A stretch of 64,000 nt of DNA from Ailurus styani (GCA_002007465.1 LNAC01000019.1:976183-1040182); one strand, 5' to 3'. Positions 33,099 to 45,550 are shown, counted from the stretch's first letter. Numbers and translations are program-made. The notes: generated by a model from the sequence alone, not told the origin.

Positions 33099-33287
33099 TA
33101 TTATATTTATTTTTTTGAGAGAGAGATAGAGAGTTAGGGGAAGAGGCAGAGGGAAAGGGAGAGAATCCCGAGCAGACTCCCACTAAGCTTGGAGCTTGAC
33201 ACAAGGCTCAATCCCACAACCCAGAGATCAAAACCTGAGCCAAAACCAAGAGTTAGTTGCCCAACTGACTGAGCCACCCAAGAGCCC
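33099..33287 (-). mobile_element. CAN SINE, older subfamily
   Basis: ATTTTTTTGAGAGAGAGATA, AGAGGCAGAGGGAAAGGGAG, CTGACTGAGCCACCCAAGAG. Exact TSD CTCTTAGTTATT at 33087-33098 and 33288-33299. Confidence 0.95.
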
Positions 33288-33299
33288 CTCTTAGTTATT

Positions 33300-34139
33300 A
33301 TTAAAACTTTATGCCTTTAACAAAATGTCAAGATTGAGTCAAATATTATGGCCTCACATTTTGTTTTTAAAAAACTGGTCTTAAAAATAATCAAACCAAT
33401 AACAAATCCTTTTTTAAGAGGTTGGGTTTTAAGTGGTTAATTCAATCAGAACCTGTGGCTAGGTTAGGGAGGACTAGATAAAAGTGTTTCCTGTGCCGCT
33501 ATTTGTTTCAACTCTGTGGTTTTCAATTCAACTAAGCATTTGAATTATTTGAGTTCTTAAACACCAAAGATGCCTTCCCCAAGTGATTAAATCCTAATCT
33601 ACAAGTTATGGGGCCTAGGTTTCGTGTTTCATAAAAGTTTCAGTGATTCTGATAGGCACAGCAGCCAGATGTAGAAGGAGACACCTCAAGGCACCCTTTC
33701 ACCTGTATATCCTTCCAGGCATTGCTGTTTTAATCCCCCTCCCATTACATAATTTTCTCTAACCTCCAGGCCTTGAATCCCAGTGCTTTAAACGTCCCTT
33801 TGTCTTTACTTTTTCCCTAATCAAATCTCACCAAAAAGGTCTCTGATAATTCCACTCACATCAAAAGGTAACTGTAGATTAATCTTCCTAATCTAATTGT
33901 TTATATTTCAACAATGAATTTAACTTTAAGGTAAAGAAAGAACACAGTGAGGGTGGGAATAGAGACATTAGGCCAGTATGTCATGAAGTGATTTCTGGAT
34001 ACTTTCTGGAGCTTTCCAGAATTCTAGAAATCTTATCAAGGATGTGAAACTCCATCTACCTGTGCCTAAACCTGTAACGTTGATGTAGGTATCAGTTTAT
34101 GAGTAATACACATAGTACAACTCAATAAAAATAATGTAA
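33300..34139. other. Intergenic, no gene seen
   Basis: No recognisable gene or repeat. Confidence 0.4.
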
Positions 34140-34265
34140 CATTTGATTCATATCTTTTATTTCCCAGACAATGTTAGATGTTTTCATATGGTATCTTCAA
34201 TCCCATAATCCTGATAGAAAGTTAGGAATTGTTATCCCCATTTTACTTAGGAGAAAATGATGCTA
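34140..34265 (-). mobile_element. MIR SINE fragment, antisense
   Basis: ATGGTATCTTCAATCCCATA and ATTGTTATCCCCATTTTACT match the reverse of the MIR 3' half. Confidence 0.55.
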
Positions 34266-35752
34266 TCAGTTCAAATGTTGTGGGGACACCAGTATGTCCC
34301 CATAAACTGCCCTTGGCAGGAAAAGCCTCTGTGGTGACATGGCAAGCATCACATTCTGGGTCATCTTCGAAGGGCAGAAGTAAGAATTTGCATCATCTCA
34401 GGAATAAAAAGGGAAATGAGTGATTTGTACATTCTATATCTAAGCCAATCTCTTAAAGAACATCCAGGTACACTTGATAATGGATTGGTTTGATATTTGA
34501 GAGAAAATATCATCCATCCACCTAGGTAATGGTTTATGCCAAACAAGTCAGCTAGAATCTCGGCATATTGATCATTTTTAAGAATAACTCAGTGAGTAGA
34601 AAATGAGTGGAAATAATTTGTAAGATGGTAAATGTGTTCTTATTTTTTAAGTCTGATTTAGAGTTTTGTATTCGGACACTTGATACTTATTGCTAAAATA
34701 TTAGACTTTAAAATTGAATGTGACATAAGATGAGCCACATTTGGGTGTTAGATTACATTGTAAGATTAATGTGTACACATAAGGACAGAAATGACTAGAC
34801 AGAATTCTTTTGAAGGAAGAAGGGAGAAAAGGAGACATGAGAAAGGAAGAGAAATGAAAAAAAAAAAAAGATTACCTGTGGAGAAAGGAATAAGAAGTTT
34901 CTCACATTCCACATTCCCTTTATCCCAGAAAGATCAAAAGTAAGTGTTGAGAAGAGGAAGTAACTTGAGTCTTGTTCCAAGTAGGGAAAAGGAGGCCAGA
35001 CTGCCTACGTGGTAGACCGAGAGACATAGCTGACTTGAGCTCTACCAGGAGAGAGGAAAAGAAGGTATAGAAAATGAGAATATTGAAGAAGTCAATTTAA
35101 GTAGGTAGAAGCTGAGGGTGTGGTGAGTTCACAGACTTTTGAAATAAGCAGGAAAAACAGCTTTAAATTGTAAAAAGATATAGAAAGGCAGTAAAGCTGA
35201 TGTCATGTTGATTTGTCACTGAGCATGAGATGGTAGCTGCAGCTAGAAGAGGGAATCACAGAGCAAGTGATGACAGAAATTGCAGTGATTTATCACAAAG
35301 CAAATGGCCTTAGGAAGGACCAGATGAGAACCAGACATCAGAGAGGATGCTGGAACGAACAAGTGGCAGAGGGCCAGCGCAAACATGTATAGTCTGGGTG
35401 GCAGTTGAACCTTGGGTGACCACACACGATCTTTCCATGGGGGCAAAACATAAGCCTGATGCTCTCAAAAGTCGATTAAGTTCTTTGTACCAAAGGAAAA
35501 AGTAAACGTTACCCAATAGGCAAACAATGCCGAGAGTTCACTTCCTCTAACTCTATAGTTAAACTACTCACTCAGGATAACATCACTCTATGGCCAGGCA
35601 CTGAAGTCAGGAAGTAGTTTATTTTCACTGAAACTGAGGGGGAAGTTAGAGAGAAAAACAGCTGCAACTTGATCAATTCAAGAAAAGCAGGTACGAATAA
35701 AGAGAGCCAGGGAAAGAGAAAGCCAGCTCAGATTTGCTGCCAGCTAAATTTT
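34266..35752. other. Intergenic, no gene seen
   Basis: No recognisable gene or repeat. Purine-rich patches (34810-34870, 35030-35060) produce spurious open frames on the other strand. Confidence 0.4.
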
Positions 35753-35761
35753 ACGCGCGCG

Positions 35762-35808
<47 letters not shown>
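35753..35808. repeat. (CG)n(CA)n microsatellite
   Basis: ACGCGCGCGC runs into about 22 CA units. The purine-pyrimidine alternation is the kind that can adopt Z-DNA. Confidence 0.97.
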
Positions 35809-35810
<2 letters not shown>

Positions 35811-36899
35811 CAGAAATCCCAGTATTATTCTTCTATATTTGGTACAAAAGACAAAAGCTGAATTGGGAATTGAGCTTTTCTGTGTCAGAGGGCAAAGTTA
35901 GCTCTAGAAATCAACGGGGTCATGAGCGTGAGATCACTTGAAAACCTTAAGGAAAATAGGTCGAATCTCTAGATTTCTCCATATAGGAGTAGGTGACTGA
36001 GGAGGGAGAGAGGCCAGAGTTGGAAGGAGAGGAGGGAAAGTAGGGAAAGGGAGGGGATTTTGAGAAGGAAGGCAAGGAATGTGGACAAACGGAGAAAAAG
36101 CTGCTGTTTCAAATCAGTACTTCTCCAAGAGGATGTCCTCTCCCCAGGGATATTCTGAGGGAGTCATAGGACCAGAGCTGCAACCTCCCTAACATCTGTT
36201 AAGCAAGGGCAGTTTTAGATTTGCAACAAAACAGCTTCCTTCTCTTTTATAGGAACCATAAGGCTGATTTCCTGCCCACCCTACATTCTGTGTCTTTCCC
36301 ACCTTCTCCTGAGTGCTTTCCTCCCTTCTTCAGTATTAAGCAAAGACTGTCACCTGCTTCCCCTCCCAACAGCTGAATTATTCTTCCATGGTTTTATTTT
36401 GATAGCAAAGTGGTTCAAGCTATGTTTGAGGGTTGTGGGAACCCTCAAAGGGATTACAGAATGAAAACAATTTTGAGGACCATGCTCTAAATAAAGAATT
36501 GGAAACAAAAACCTGTCATAATGAAAAATTAAACTAAACCCTCAAATAAAGCAAAGGAGCTACCAATGCCTTGGTGAACAAGGGGAGAATTTCATATAAC
36601 ATGGAACTGGTAATGACACAGCTTCTTTCCAATATCTAAGCCTCTTTCTGCCTGGCATGTGTTAAGGAAATACAAGGGAGCATTTACAGCCATGCTATCA
36701 TAACATGCAAAAATCAGAAAATAGAAGCCTGAGTACACGTTTATTTCTAAAGTCAAAATTTATTGTCAGTAACTTCTACTGTAAATAAACCTATGTGAAT
36801 GAACGGTTCTGATAACCTATAGTGCCATATACCACAAAGCCAGGCCTTTCCCTATTGTGAGGTCTTTGAAGTTTGTCTTTTTCAAATAATCAATATAGT
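35809..36899. other. Intergenic, no gene seen
   Basis: No recognisable gene or repeat. A G/A-rich patch lies at 36000-36060. Confidence 0.4.
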
Positions 36900-37080
36900 A
36901 GGTTGGTTAAGAGCCCGGCGCGGGGGGTCCCACTGTATGTATTGGTTATGTGACCTTGGAAAGTTAGTCATTCTCTCTGAGCATTAGTTAATTTGTTTAG
37001 TGGAAATAATAATACCCACATCACAGACATGACATGAGGATTAAGATTTAAAAAATAGTTATTTGTGAGTGCTTTCTATA
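36900..37080 (+). mobile_element. MIR SINE
   Basis: TTGGTTATGTGACCTTGGAA, CATTCTCTCTGAGCATTAG and ATAATAATACCCACATCACA follow MIR. Its 5' part contains an unusual GC block at 36913-36930. Confidence 0.75.
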
Positions 37081-37146
37081 TGTTTCATGTATGACATTAA
37101 TTATTTTACATGCATTATCTCATTGTCTACAACTACCCTCTAAATA

Positions 37147-37201
37147 ATTGGATGGATGGATGGATGGATGGATGGATGGATGGATGGATGCAAGGATGGA
37201 T
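37147..37201. repeat. (GGAT)n microsatellite
   Basis: About 11 GGAT units, with a CAAGGAT variant near the end. Confidence 0.97.
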
Positions 37202-37209
37202 AGAATTAT

Positions 37210-37320
37210 CAGTTCCCAGTTTAGAGATGAGAAACTGAGACCTAGATTAAATAATTTGCACAAGGCCTTATATTTATTGGAGGGAGACTGGGATTCTGTC
37301 TGACTCCAAAATCTTTGTCT
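37210..37320 (-). mobile_element. MIR-type fragment, antisense
   Basis: TTTAGAGATGAGAAACTGAG, TTTGCACAAGGCCTTATATT and GGGAGACTGGGATTCTGTCT resemble the reverse of MIR. Confidence 0.6.
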
Positions 37321-37519
37321 GAATTGTCCTATAACTGTTATTTTACTGTTACTTGTAACCTACACTTCAAGTCTCTCTTTATTCTTCCCCAATCTTGAAA
37401 ATCCTACCAGGTGAAATTTACCCCTAACCCAAGCACTCAGGATTTTCAGATTCTTTTTCTTTCTCTTCCCAAATTTGTCCTCATAAAAAAGACCTGAAAA
37501 TCCTTCTCATTCAACCTAG

Positions 37520-37620
37520 CAACTAATGATGGGACCAAAGCAATGTGCCAGGCACTGGGATAAAAGCTTGAGAGACAGACTAAAACATGGTTCCTACCCT
37601 CAAAAGACTCACAAGTAATA
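37520..37620 (-). mobile_element. L2 fragment, antisense
   Basis: AATGTGCCAGGCACTGGGAT, then a GACAGACTAAAACATGGTTC stretch: the reverse of the L2 3' end. Confidence 0.55.
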
Positions 37621-37784
37621 AATCAGGCCCAGAGAACTCATCCTAACTCCCCAAATCCCTACATCCCCATGATCCCACTCAGTGAGAAGCAGAACTGACA
37701 TTCAAAACCAGGCTTTCTGAATCTAAAATCTTCCTCTGTCCCAGCAGCTATACTTCAACTGATGACCAAGAAATTCTAGTGTAT

Positions 37785-37960
37785 GTATCCTTCTAACTGA
37801 GTGGGATCATGGGCAAATTGATTAACCTCTCTAAGCATCATTCCTCTGTCTTAGTAAAATGAACACTATAATACATTTGTCTCATGGTGCTTCCCAAATT
37901 CAGTAAGACAATTATATAAAACACCTAGACACATAAGTAGCCAATAATAGTAGCTATTAT
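37785..37960 (+). mobile_element. MIR SINE
   Basis: ATCATGGGCAAATTGATTAA, CCTCTCTAAGCATCATTCCT and TTAGTAAAATGAACACTATA fit MIR; diverged. Confidence 0.65.
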
Positions 37961-40020
37961 CATTAGGATTTTTGGTGTGGAAATCACTGATCAAACTTCT
38001 GAAAAGAGATTTAAGATAAACCTGTTCCCTTTGTCCTCTTAGCAAGGTCTTCTGTGCACATGCTTTCTCTGCATTTTTACATCACATTTTTTTTTTAAAC
38101 CCATGACGGACAACTAACCCCTGTATTCTGATGCTGCCAGAATGTTTTTCTGCTTAGTGGACTTTAATTATTACTGAATTACATTAGGACTTCATGGAAT
38201 TACTTATTATAGCCACACAGTGCCAAAATGAATCACCATGATTAAATCTATTAGAATGGCTACCAAGGAAACTATGTATGAATTACAATCCTGTAAAGTA
38301 TTCAGTCACATGAAACCAACTTCCAATGAGTACCATGAGTAATATCTCAGGGATTTTATGACATCATAGACAGGGAACAAGTAGTTTTACCTACCAAATA
38401 GGGTTGTGACAATATTGATGTAGGTCCTATAAAGTATTTCTTTTTCAATGATTTAAGATTAAATTTAAGATATAACATTTTTGTATATCTTTAATCATTC
38501 AAGCCTATCTTTCCATTTTAGAGAAGCATAGAACAAATAACTAAAATTCATTGATGTAATATACGCTCATGTAGTACCACACTGTTATCCCAAATTTATA
38601 TTTGGTGAAAAATGCTATTTAGACATGTAATCTATGCAGTCAACAAAGAGTACCAAATTTACCATGCATTTCTATAAGAAAAGGTACTGAAAAAGTGAAA
38701 AAAAGTATTATTCCCTCTTCCTATGATTGAATGGTTTCTTAGAAAATCACCTTTAAAATCCATAAATGTATTCTACAGGTCTGTTTTAAAGTTAGCATAT
38801 AAATTAATATTTGCATTGATGATTTCAGATCTTGGGACTCTGAAATAAGAAGTAATAAAAATAAAACTAGCATGTTGTGTATTGCTTGATTCCATAAATA
38901 TGCAAAAAGTATCTTCACATTTCAATAATATTGTAACTGGGTTTGTGCTGATATGATAGCATCATACTTTATTCATGTCAGTTTGGATTCCCTGAATTTT
39001 GGTCCCAATTTGCCTCCACTGCAAATAATATGATTCCTCCTGATTCAGAGGAGGATCCGGGAGCATCTAGAGGTAGAATAAGAAGGATTGAAAGGTATTG
39101 AAAGCAAACTTCATGGGAAATTAAGATTTATGGGGTTAAATGCTGGTGGAAGCATTCTATAATTGTATTCAATCTGAAAAATGTATAACTATAACCTCCA
39201 TGTACTATATTTAGAAGCTACCATTTTGTGAAGTAGGTCAAATTAAGAAACCCTTGAACATTTGGTTTACTTTTTTTGTGTTCTTAGGGCATCCCTCCTC
39301 CCAAAATTTATAGAAAAGCACAAAAACTTTTCATACTTTTATGAGCTTCGGTTGGCTCTACACACCATTTACTCCATTTTTTTCAACTTCACATAAGGAC
39401 GTTTACATAGCTAAAGGCACTGAGCTTATTTTGTGTAATTATGAAATATTATTTGTTGAAACGTCATTAATAAATTTGTGTAATGTCACACTGATTTATA
39501 TTATCTGTGGATGTGAAGGATATTGTTTACATTGTTTTAAAGGTGACAGAAACTGAGGCTAAGCATTCACTGCTGTCAAATGAGCCAATGGCAGCCAAAA
39601 GACCAGAAATCTCTCCTTTAATCCCTCCACTTTGTCACTAATGAGGAAAGGGTTCAGTCATTTTCAGGTTTCTTTCTTTTCTCTCCAATTCTCATTTGTG
39701 AATTGGACACACTTCTATTCTTATCTTTCTTGCACATTCTGCATTCCCATTAAATTTCAACGTGGAATACAGGAGAGAAGCATACTAATAGTCTGGGAGC
39801 AGAAGTTATGCTAATGGAGAGTGACTATATTGGGCATGTAGGCATGCCCAATAATTTTTTTCTCTCTAGTCTCCCATGTCCTTTCTTTCACTCTGCTGAA
39901 GCAAGTCTCTTTGAGGGAAACCTTAGGCCTCAGGATGAAGAGACTAGGTTTTCCCATTGGAGATTGCCCTAGAGATTCAGAGCCACCCACTGACCTTTCT
40001 CCTCCTCTTTAAAACATAGG
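37961..40020. other. Intergenic, no gene seen
   Basis: No recognisable gene or repeat over about 2 kb of AT-rich DNA. This is one of the longest stretches here without a recognisable transposon. Confidence 0.4.
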
Positions 40021-40032
40021 TAATATACTTAT

Positions 40033-40207
40033 GGGGCGCCTGGCTGGCACAGTCAGTTAAGTGTCAGACTTGGTTTAGGCTCAGGTCTTGATCTCAAGGG
40101 TGTGAGATCAAGCTCTGGGGTCAGGCTCACACTCAGTGTGGAGTCTTCTTAAGACTCTCTCCCTCTCCCTTTGCCCCTCCCCCTCTAAAATAAATAAATC
40201 CTTAAAA
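40033..40207 (+). mobile_element. CAN SINE, older subfamily
   Basis: GGGGCGCCTGGCTGGCACAG, CAGTTAAGTGTCAGACTTGG, AAAATAAATAAATCC. TSD AATATACTTAT (40022-40032) and AATATATTTAT (40208-40218), one mismatch. Confidence 0.92.
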
Positions 40208-40218
40208 AATATATTTAT

Positions 40219-41035
40219 TTCACAGCACTCTTACAAGAATTAAATGTACTAAATATCATAACTAAGCAGCAAAACAGAAAGAAAGAAAGAAACACAGTCT
40301 GCACCCACAGTAAGAACTACAGTGCAGTTGTTAATTGGTTCATGGCTTTATTCTCACCCACACCCCAACCCATACCCTCAACCCCAACTGAGCCACCTGC
40401 TCTCCCTCACAAAAGTCCTCTCCCCTTATAGATCTCTCCACCGCATCACTCCTTCAACATACCTTGGGTCAAATACTATGATTTAACAGACATCATTTAG
40501 AGAACTTTAGGAAATGCAGCTATGAATGGAAACTTTCTCTAGTCAAGAGTAAGTCCATCTTTGCCAGGCATCAGACCATATGCTAGTTAAGTGTCAATAA
40601 GTCACTTCATTTCCTGAGACTAATTCCATATATTTACATGAATGGTAACACTATATTTTAACATTATCTTTTCTATTTCATATCAGTATTAAATAATCCA
40701 GGCTACTTACATTATGAAAACAGATTTTCAAAACCGTAACAAGTAAGCTATGAAATATTTAGTGTAAATGTAAAAAAGAATCTCAACTGATAAATCTGGG
40801 AGAATTTCAACCTTTCTATAGGAATATGCAGTTCATGCTTCTTTAATTTCACCCTTATTTAAATTCCAATTCTTACTCCGTACAGGGTTTTTGAAGATCT
40901 GACTCTGCTTCAAAATGTGGGACAATCTTTCCCTCCTTTTATCACCTCATTAAAGTCTAATGAGGTGAAGAGGAAAAAAAGGGTCATGTGTTGGCTTCTA
41001 AATCTATTCCACATACATTGTGGAAGCAGTGTTTT
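40219..41035. other. Intergenic, no gene seen
   Basis: No recognisable gene or repeat; a short GAAA tract lies at 40277-40291. Confidence 0.4.
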
Positions 41036-41050
41036 AAAACCAATATGGAG

Positions 41051-41238
41051 GGCGCCTGGGTGGCTCAGTGGGTTAAAGCCTCTGCTTTCGGCTCAGGTCA
41101 TGATCTCAGTGTCCTGGGATCGAGGCCCGCATCGGGCTCTCTGCTCGGCAGGGGGCCTGCTTCCTCCTCTCTCTGTCTCTCTGCCTGCCTCTCTGCCTAC
41201 TTGTAATCTCTCTCTCTGTGTCATATAAATAAATAAAA

Positions 41239-41276
<38 letters not shown>

Positions 41277-41277
41277 A
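41051..41277 (+). mobile_element. CAN SINE, youngest-looking copy
   Basis: GGCGCCTGGGTGGCTCAGTG, GATCGAGGCCCGCATCGGGC, CTTGTAATCTCTCTCTCTGT, ATAAATAAATAAAATC and a tail of about 32 A followed by CAAA. Exact 15-bp TSD AAAACCAATATGGAG at 41036-41050 and 41278-41292. The retained CpGs and the nearly pure A tail point to a recent insertion. Confidence 0.97.
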
Positions 41278-41292
41278 AAAACCAATATGGAG

Positions 41293-43093
41293 ACAGGCTG
41301 GCAACATAGTTATTTTCTAAACTTCTTTAAAGAATAGTGCTTCTTGGAGTAAAATTTGAGTTTCATTCCTTATATGTAATTATATTTTCCTTCTGATTTT
41401 ACCTAAGTGTTCAAACGTCAGCTCTGGTTTGCACCTAAGTCCAACCCTCCACTCAGTCCATGCAGACTGGTTGGATTAGGTCAACTGAAGTCCCATCAAG
41501 ATAAAGTTGCCCTGAGGGGCACAAAAGGGCATTACAGAGAATCAGGTAAACTGTGAATGGAGTCTTCTGTGTGAAGTAAATTAACTATAAAAGGCCCCCA
41601 GGTGGCTTCTCCTATCTTCCAAGAATTAACAACGTTTCATTGTTATTGAATAAAATTGTGGGTTGTTTTTTTTTAATGACAGAATAAATGTTACATATAC
41701 ACTATATAATTCATTCCATCCTGGCAGGAAATGGCCTTCAGTTTTCTCTGGGGATCTGTGCAAACATCTGGATAATCTCAAAATCTTTTAATATGAAAGG
41801 GTTGTAATTACCCCCAAACTTACTACTTTCCACATTTATTTCCTCATTTTCAATGATTAGAAATGTATTTCTTTCTCAGTAAGGATTTAAAGATTGGTTA
41901 TGAAGGAATTAATTTTGTAATGTGTCTTCCACAAAGGACATAGTTCTCAGCCTTATCCCATGAAAATTCACAGAAAGTTAATTTTTCCATTTTTCTTCAA
42001 GGCAGCCAAATTTCCTAATTTTACAGGTGTTCTTTTTTTTTTTTGCCAACTTATTTTCCTTTGGTTTTGAATGTTGAGCTAAAATGACTTTTTCATGTAA
42101 TAAGTAGTATTACATGGTTGTTTATATTTAGCTCTACATTCTCATTCATCACTATCCTATGGAAGAATTTTGACAAGCAATGTACAAATGTGACATGGAT
42201 ACAAAAGCATATCTCAGAGGTCTGGAATCTCTGGGTGAATGCCATGCTCACTACAGTGCTGCATAACTCTGGAGGAGAATTTCCAGTAAGTTACATGGGG
42301 TATGAATCCAGCTTTGACATTTTACTCCAGAATAATTTTTTTGCTTTGTAGTAAGCAATAGAAGTCCTTTATCTCTCACTTGTTTATAATATTCCTTCTC
42401 CTTTTATGTGTTCCGAAGTGCTGGTTCTTTATTCTTTTAGTCAGCTCTTTTTTTTTTTTTTTGTAGTTTAGTTGGCAAAATGTTAGTTGCTTTTCTTTCT
42501 TCTACTTCTCCCTTGCTACATCTGAGCATTTTTGTTTTGCTTGTTTGTTTTGTCTCTTTATTCTCTTTATTAGTAATATACCTAGAGCTATTTTATTTCC
42601 CAATATGGTCTACATTTGAAATCCTTTATTTTCTTTGTGTTGGTTTTAGTGTTCTCTATTGGATCAAGAGAACCCTGAAAGGAAAAGCTGAGTGCTCCAA
42701 TTGGTTGCTGAGTCACCAACCAGGAAAGCATTTTTTGAACTTTGACAAGTCTAGTAATCTTTTTGGACCTAAGATTCTTGATCTGAAATAATAGATCGCA
42801 TATGCTATCAATTGGTTCACTATGTAGTTATTTCTTTTAAAGTATTTGAAGGTGTAATTTGTATTGAATATTTACTAGCTTAGAATGATAAATATTTAAT
42901 GATCCTTACCACATGCCTGGCATCATGATGCATGGTGGGGGCAGAAAAAAAATGAATTGGGATTCCTTCCTCAAGGACTGTTTTGAAAAACAAGTTTATA
43001 TAGAAGAGTAGCTTCAGTAGACTATGGCAAAGGCTTTACATTACAAGTATCTAACTCTTTACTAGTAATTGTTGTTAAAAATGATTAAAGAAG
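41293..43093. other. Intergenic, no gene seen
   Basis: No recognisable gene. Frames at 42118-42351 and 42480-42791 have no recognisable product. A short GTGGGGG/TGCCTGGCATCA patch near 42915 may be a trace of L2. Confidence 0.4.
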
Positions 43094-43097
43094 ACAG

Positions 43098-43435
43098 TGT
43101 AGGTGATACAAACTTTACTTAATACTTCATGAAACAAACTCCATTCAGAGAACTGCAAAATGGGGTAGAAGGCAAGAAGCTTTTACAGGATAAAGAATAA
43201 GGAACAAGAAAGAGAAAAATAGAAAACATTTGATTGGCTGGGGCTACATAGTCAACCTTGTTTGGAGTGAGAAGGCCCCAAGCTGGCTTAGTGTTTGGGG
43301 GACTCGCTGACCACTTATTGCAGTTCTGATCAAGAGAAGCATTTCCAGGGACAGAAAAGTTATCTAAGTTTCAGTCTGCTCATGTGACACCCTCAGGCAG
43401 GAATGGCTCCATCTTGGCCATAGGAAGTCATTTCA
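43098..43435 (-). mobile_element. Solo LTR, probably class I (gammaretrovirus-like)
   Basis: The unit begins TG and ends CA, is 338 bp long and is flanked by the 4-bp repeat ACAG (43094-43097 and 43436-43439). On the minus strand it has a GATGGAGCCATTCCTGCC start region, a CCAAT-type box (AGCCAATCAAATG), a weak TATA-like TGTAAAAGC and a downstream T-rich segment, in the order expected of a U3-R-U5. No internal viral sequence adjoins it. The 4-bp TSD is short enough to be a coincidence, so the boundaries are tentative. Confidence 0.6.
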
Positions 43436-43699
43436 ACAGTGTAAAATATGTTTTTGTATCACTATGTTATTTTTTAATGTTCTCTATTGAAATAATGATA
43501 AATTAGAGAGGAGAAATAAATTTCCAAAATATAATCTAATCTTTCTGGATCCAAGCAGAATAATCCAAACAACATCAAACAAATTTTACACAATTAATAG
43601 CAGTCATTATATCTATATCTTAAAAAATTATTCTTTCTGTAATAAGTCTTCATTTTTGTTTCATTTTAATCCACACATTTCCTATTTCAAATGCAGGAA

Positions 43700-43880
43700 A
43701 AGGAAGAATGAATTAACATTTGTCGAACACCTATCAAGCTCTCAATATGATACAAAGTGCTTTAAAAACATTATTTCAATCAATAGCCAGGACATTCCAA
43801 GTAGGTTTTGTTAACTCTAAGGATATGGGGAGTCAGACTAAGAGATCAGGTGATCTGCCCAAGGTCACCCACCCAGAAAA
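43700..43880 (-). mobile_element. MIR SINE, antisense
   Basis: TTAACATTTGTCGAACACCT, ACAAAGTGCTTTAAAAACAT and GTGATCTGCCCAAGGTCACC are the reverse of MIR. Confidence 0.75.
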
Positions 43881-44389
43881 TGTTTGTCAATATTCATACC
43901 CAGTTTCCCTCACTCCAAGTCCATCCTATTTCTGCTATACCACATTTCTACCCCAAATGAAAAATCACAGAATAGAAGTTCAGATAACCCTTTAAAGATA
44001 CATGGGACTCTAATGGCCTCTTGAGCCTAACTGTCTCATCCTATGGATGAAGAAAGTAAGGACTGGAGAGTTTAAATGACTTTCTAGAATTCGTTCTGTT
44101 AGTTGATGTCAGAGATTGGCGTGGACACCATTTTTTCTCTAAGACAAGTCCATGTTCTGGAACACTCTGTCAAAAAATAAAGGAATAAAAAATAATAAAT
44201 AAAAATAAAGGAATTAATTCTCTGGTGCAGAAGATGATTAAATAGAAATGTGATGATTAAAAAGATTATAGAACCATTGATGGAAATTTGGATTTGAAGA
44301 CCCAAAAGCTTCCTTCCATCTCTCCAATTCTTTAAGGCTATATAATTAAAGACACTTTTCTGTTATCTTCTCTCCAATTAAAAAAAAAT

Positions 44390-44760
44390 GACTAAGTGGA
44401 AATACAGTACACCAAAATTTGTGGAATGCAGCAAAAGCAGTTCTAAGAATGAGGTTCATAGCAATAAATGCCTACCTCAGGAAATGAGAAAAGTCTCGAA
44501 TAAACTAACTTTACACTTCAAAGACTTGAAAAGGAAGAACAATCAAAGCCCATAAAAATTAGTAGAGGAAAGATAACAACAAAGATCACAGCAGAAATAA
44601 ATTACAAAATTAGTCTCTAAAAAATAGAGACTAAAAAGACAATACAGATCAATGAAATTAAGAACTGGTTCTTTGAAAAGATAAATAAAACTGACAAGCC
44701 TTTAGCTAGACTTAACAAGAAATAAAAGAGAAAGAACTCAAAATCAGAAACGGAAGAGAT
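44390..44760 (+). mobile_element. L1 ORF2 internal fragment
   Basis: AATGCAGCAAAAGCAGTTCT, AGGTTCATAGCAATAAATGC, GAACTGGTTCTTTGAAAAGA and GACAAGCCTTTAGCTAGACT are the standard L1 ORF2 mid-region. It starts and stops abruptly, with no frame. Confidence 0.88.
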
Positions 44761-44764
44761 ATTA

Positions 44765-45240
44765 CATCTTTCTACTTATATTACCCGTCTGTTCTTAAAT
44801 GTTGTCTACTTTAGCCATTAAAATCCTTGGCATATTAATCATAAATATTTTAAATATGTGGTCTGCTAATTCCAACATCTTTGTCATATCTGAGTCCAGT
44901 TCTGATGTTTGCTCTTTCTCTTCAACTATGTTTTTTTCCTTTTAGAATATCTTGTAATTTTTTTTTTCTTTGGTAGCTGGGCATGATATATTGGGTAAAA
45001 GAACTGATCTAAATAGTTCCTTAGTAATGTGGTGGTAGGGTATAGGTGGAAGGGAAGTATTTTCTACTCCTACGATTAGGTCTCAGTCTTTTAGTGAGCC
45101 GGTGCTTCTGGACTGTGCATCTTAATGCCTCCATCTTCTCATTCCCCTTCGATGGGAAAGGATAGTGAGGGTTGGGTGGAGCTAGATCATTTCTCTTCTC
45201 CCACATGGAAGGTTGGAGGGGGCTAGAGTTTGGTATTTCC
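44765..45240. mobile_element. Probable old L1-type untranslated region
   Basis: CCAACATCTTTGTCATATCT, GCTGGGCATGATATATTGGG and TTAGGTCTCAGTCTTTTAGT resemble a common mammalian L1-related repeat as I recall it; the assignment and strand are uncertain. Confidence 0.45.
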
Positions 45241-45550
45241 TTTCCTTCACATGGGAACTAGATTCAGCAGGAGTTGAGTATTTCCCTTCCCCCAGGTTAA
45301 TTAGGCTCTGATAAAACTCCATCAGATTACGTTCTCATTAACTAGTTTCTCCTGGAGACAAATCTTATTAAGAAGATCATAATTCTCTGGCATATTTCAA
45401 AATGGCTCTTTTCTCTGCTCCCTGCCAGAAGTACAAGGGAGTTATCTCCAATATTTACTCTGAGAACCTGGTAGATATATATCCAGGAGGTAGAACTCAA
45501 GAGTGGATGGAGATCTCCCTACCACCATGACTGTGTCCCCTGGAATTTTT

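Noticed and set aside
35669..35941. 90-codon frame containing a Thr-His repeat
   Set aside because: It is the translation of the CA microsatellite.
41058..41130. tRNA-like sequence with A- and B-box motifs
   Set aside because: It is the tRNA-derived head of a SINE, as in the other 20 copies, and not a tRNA gene.
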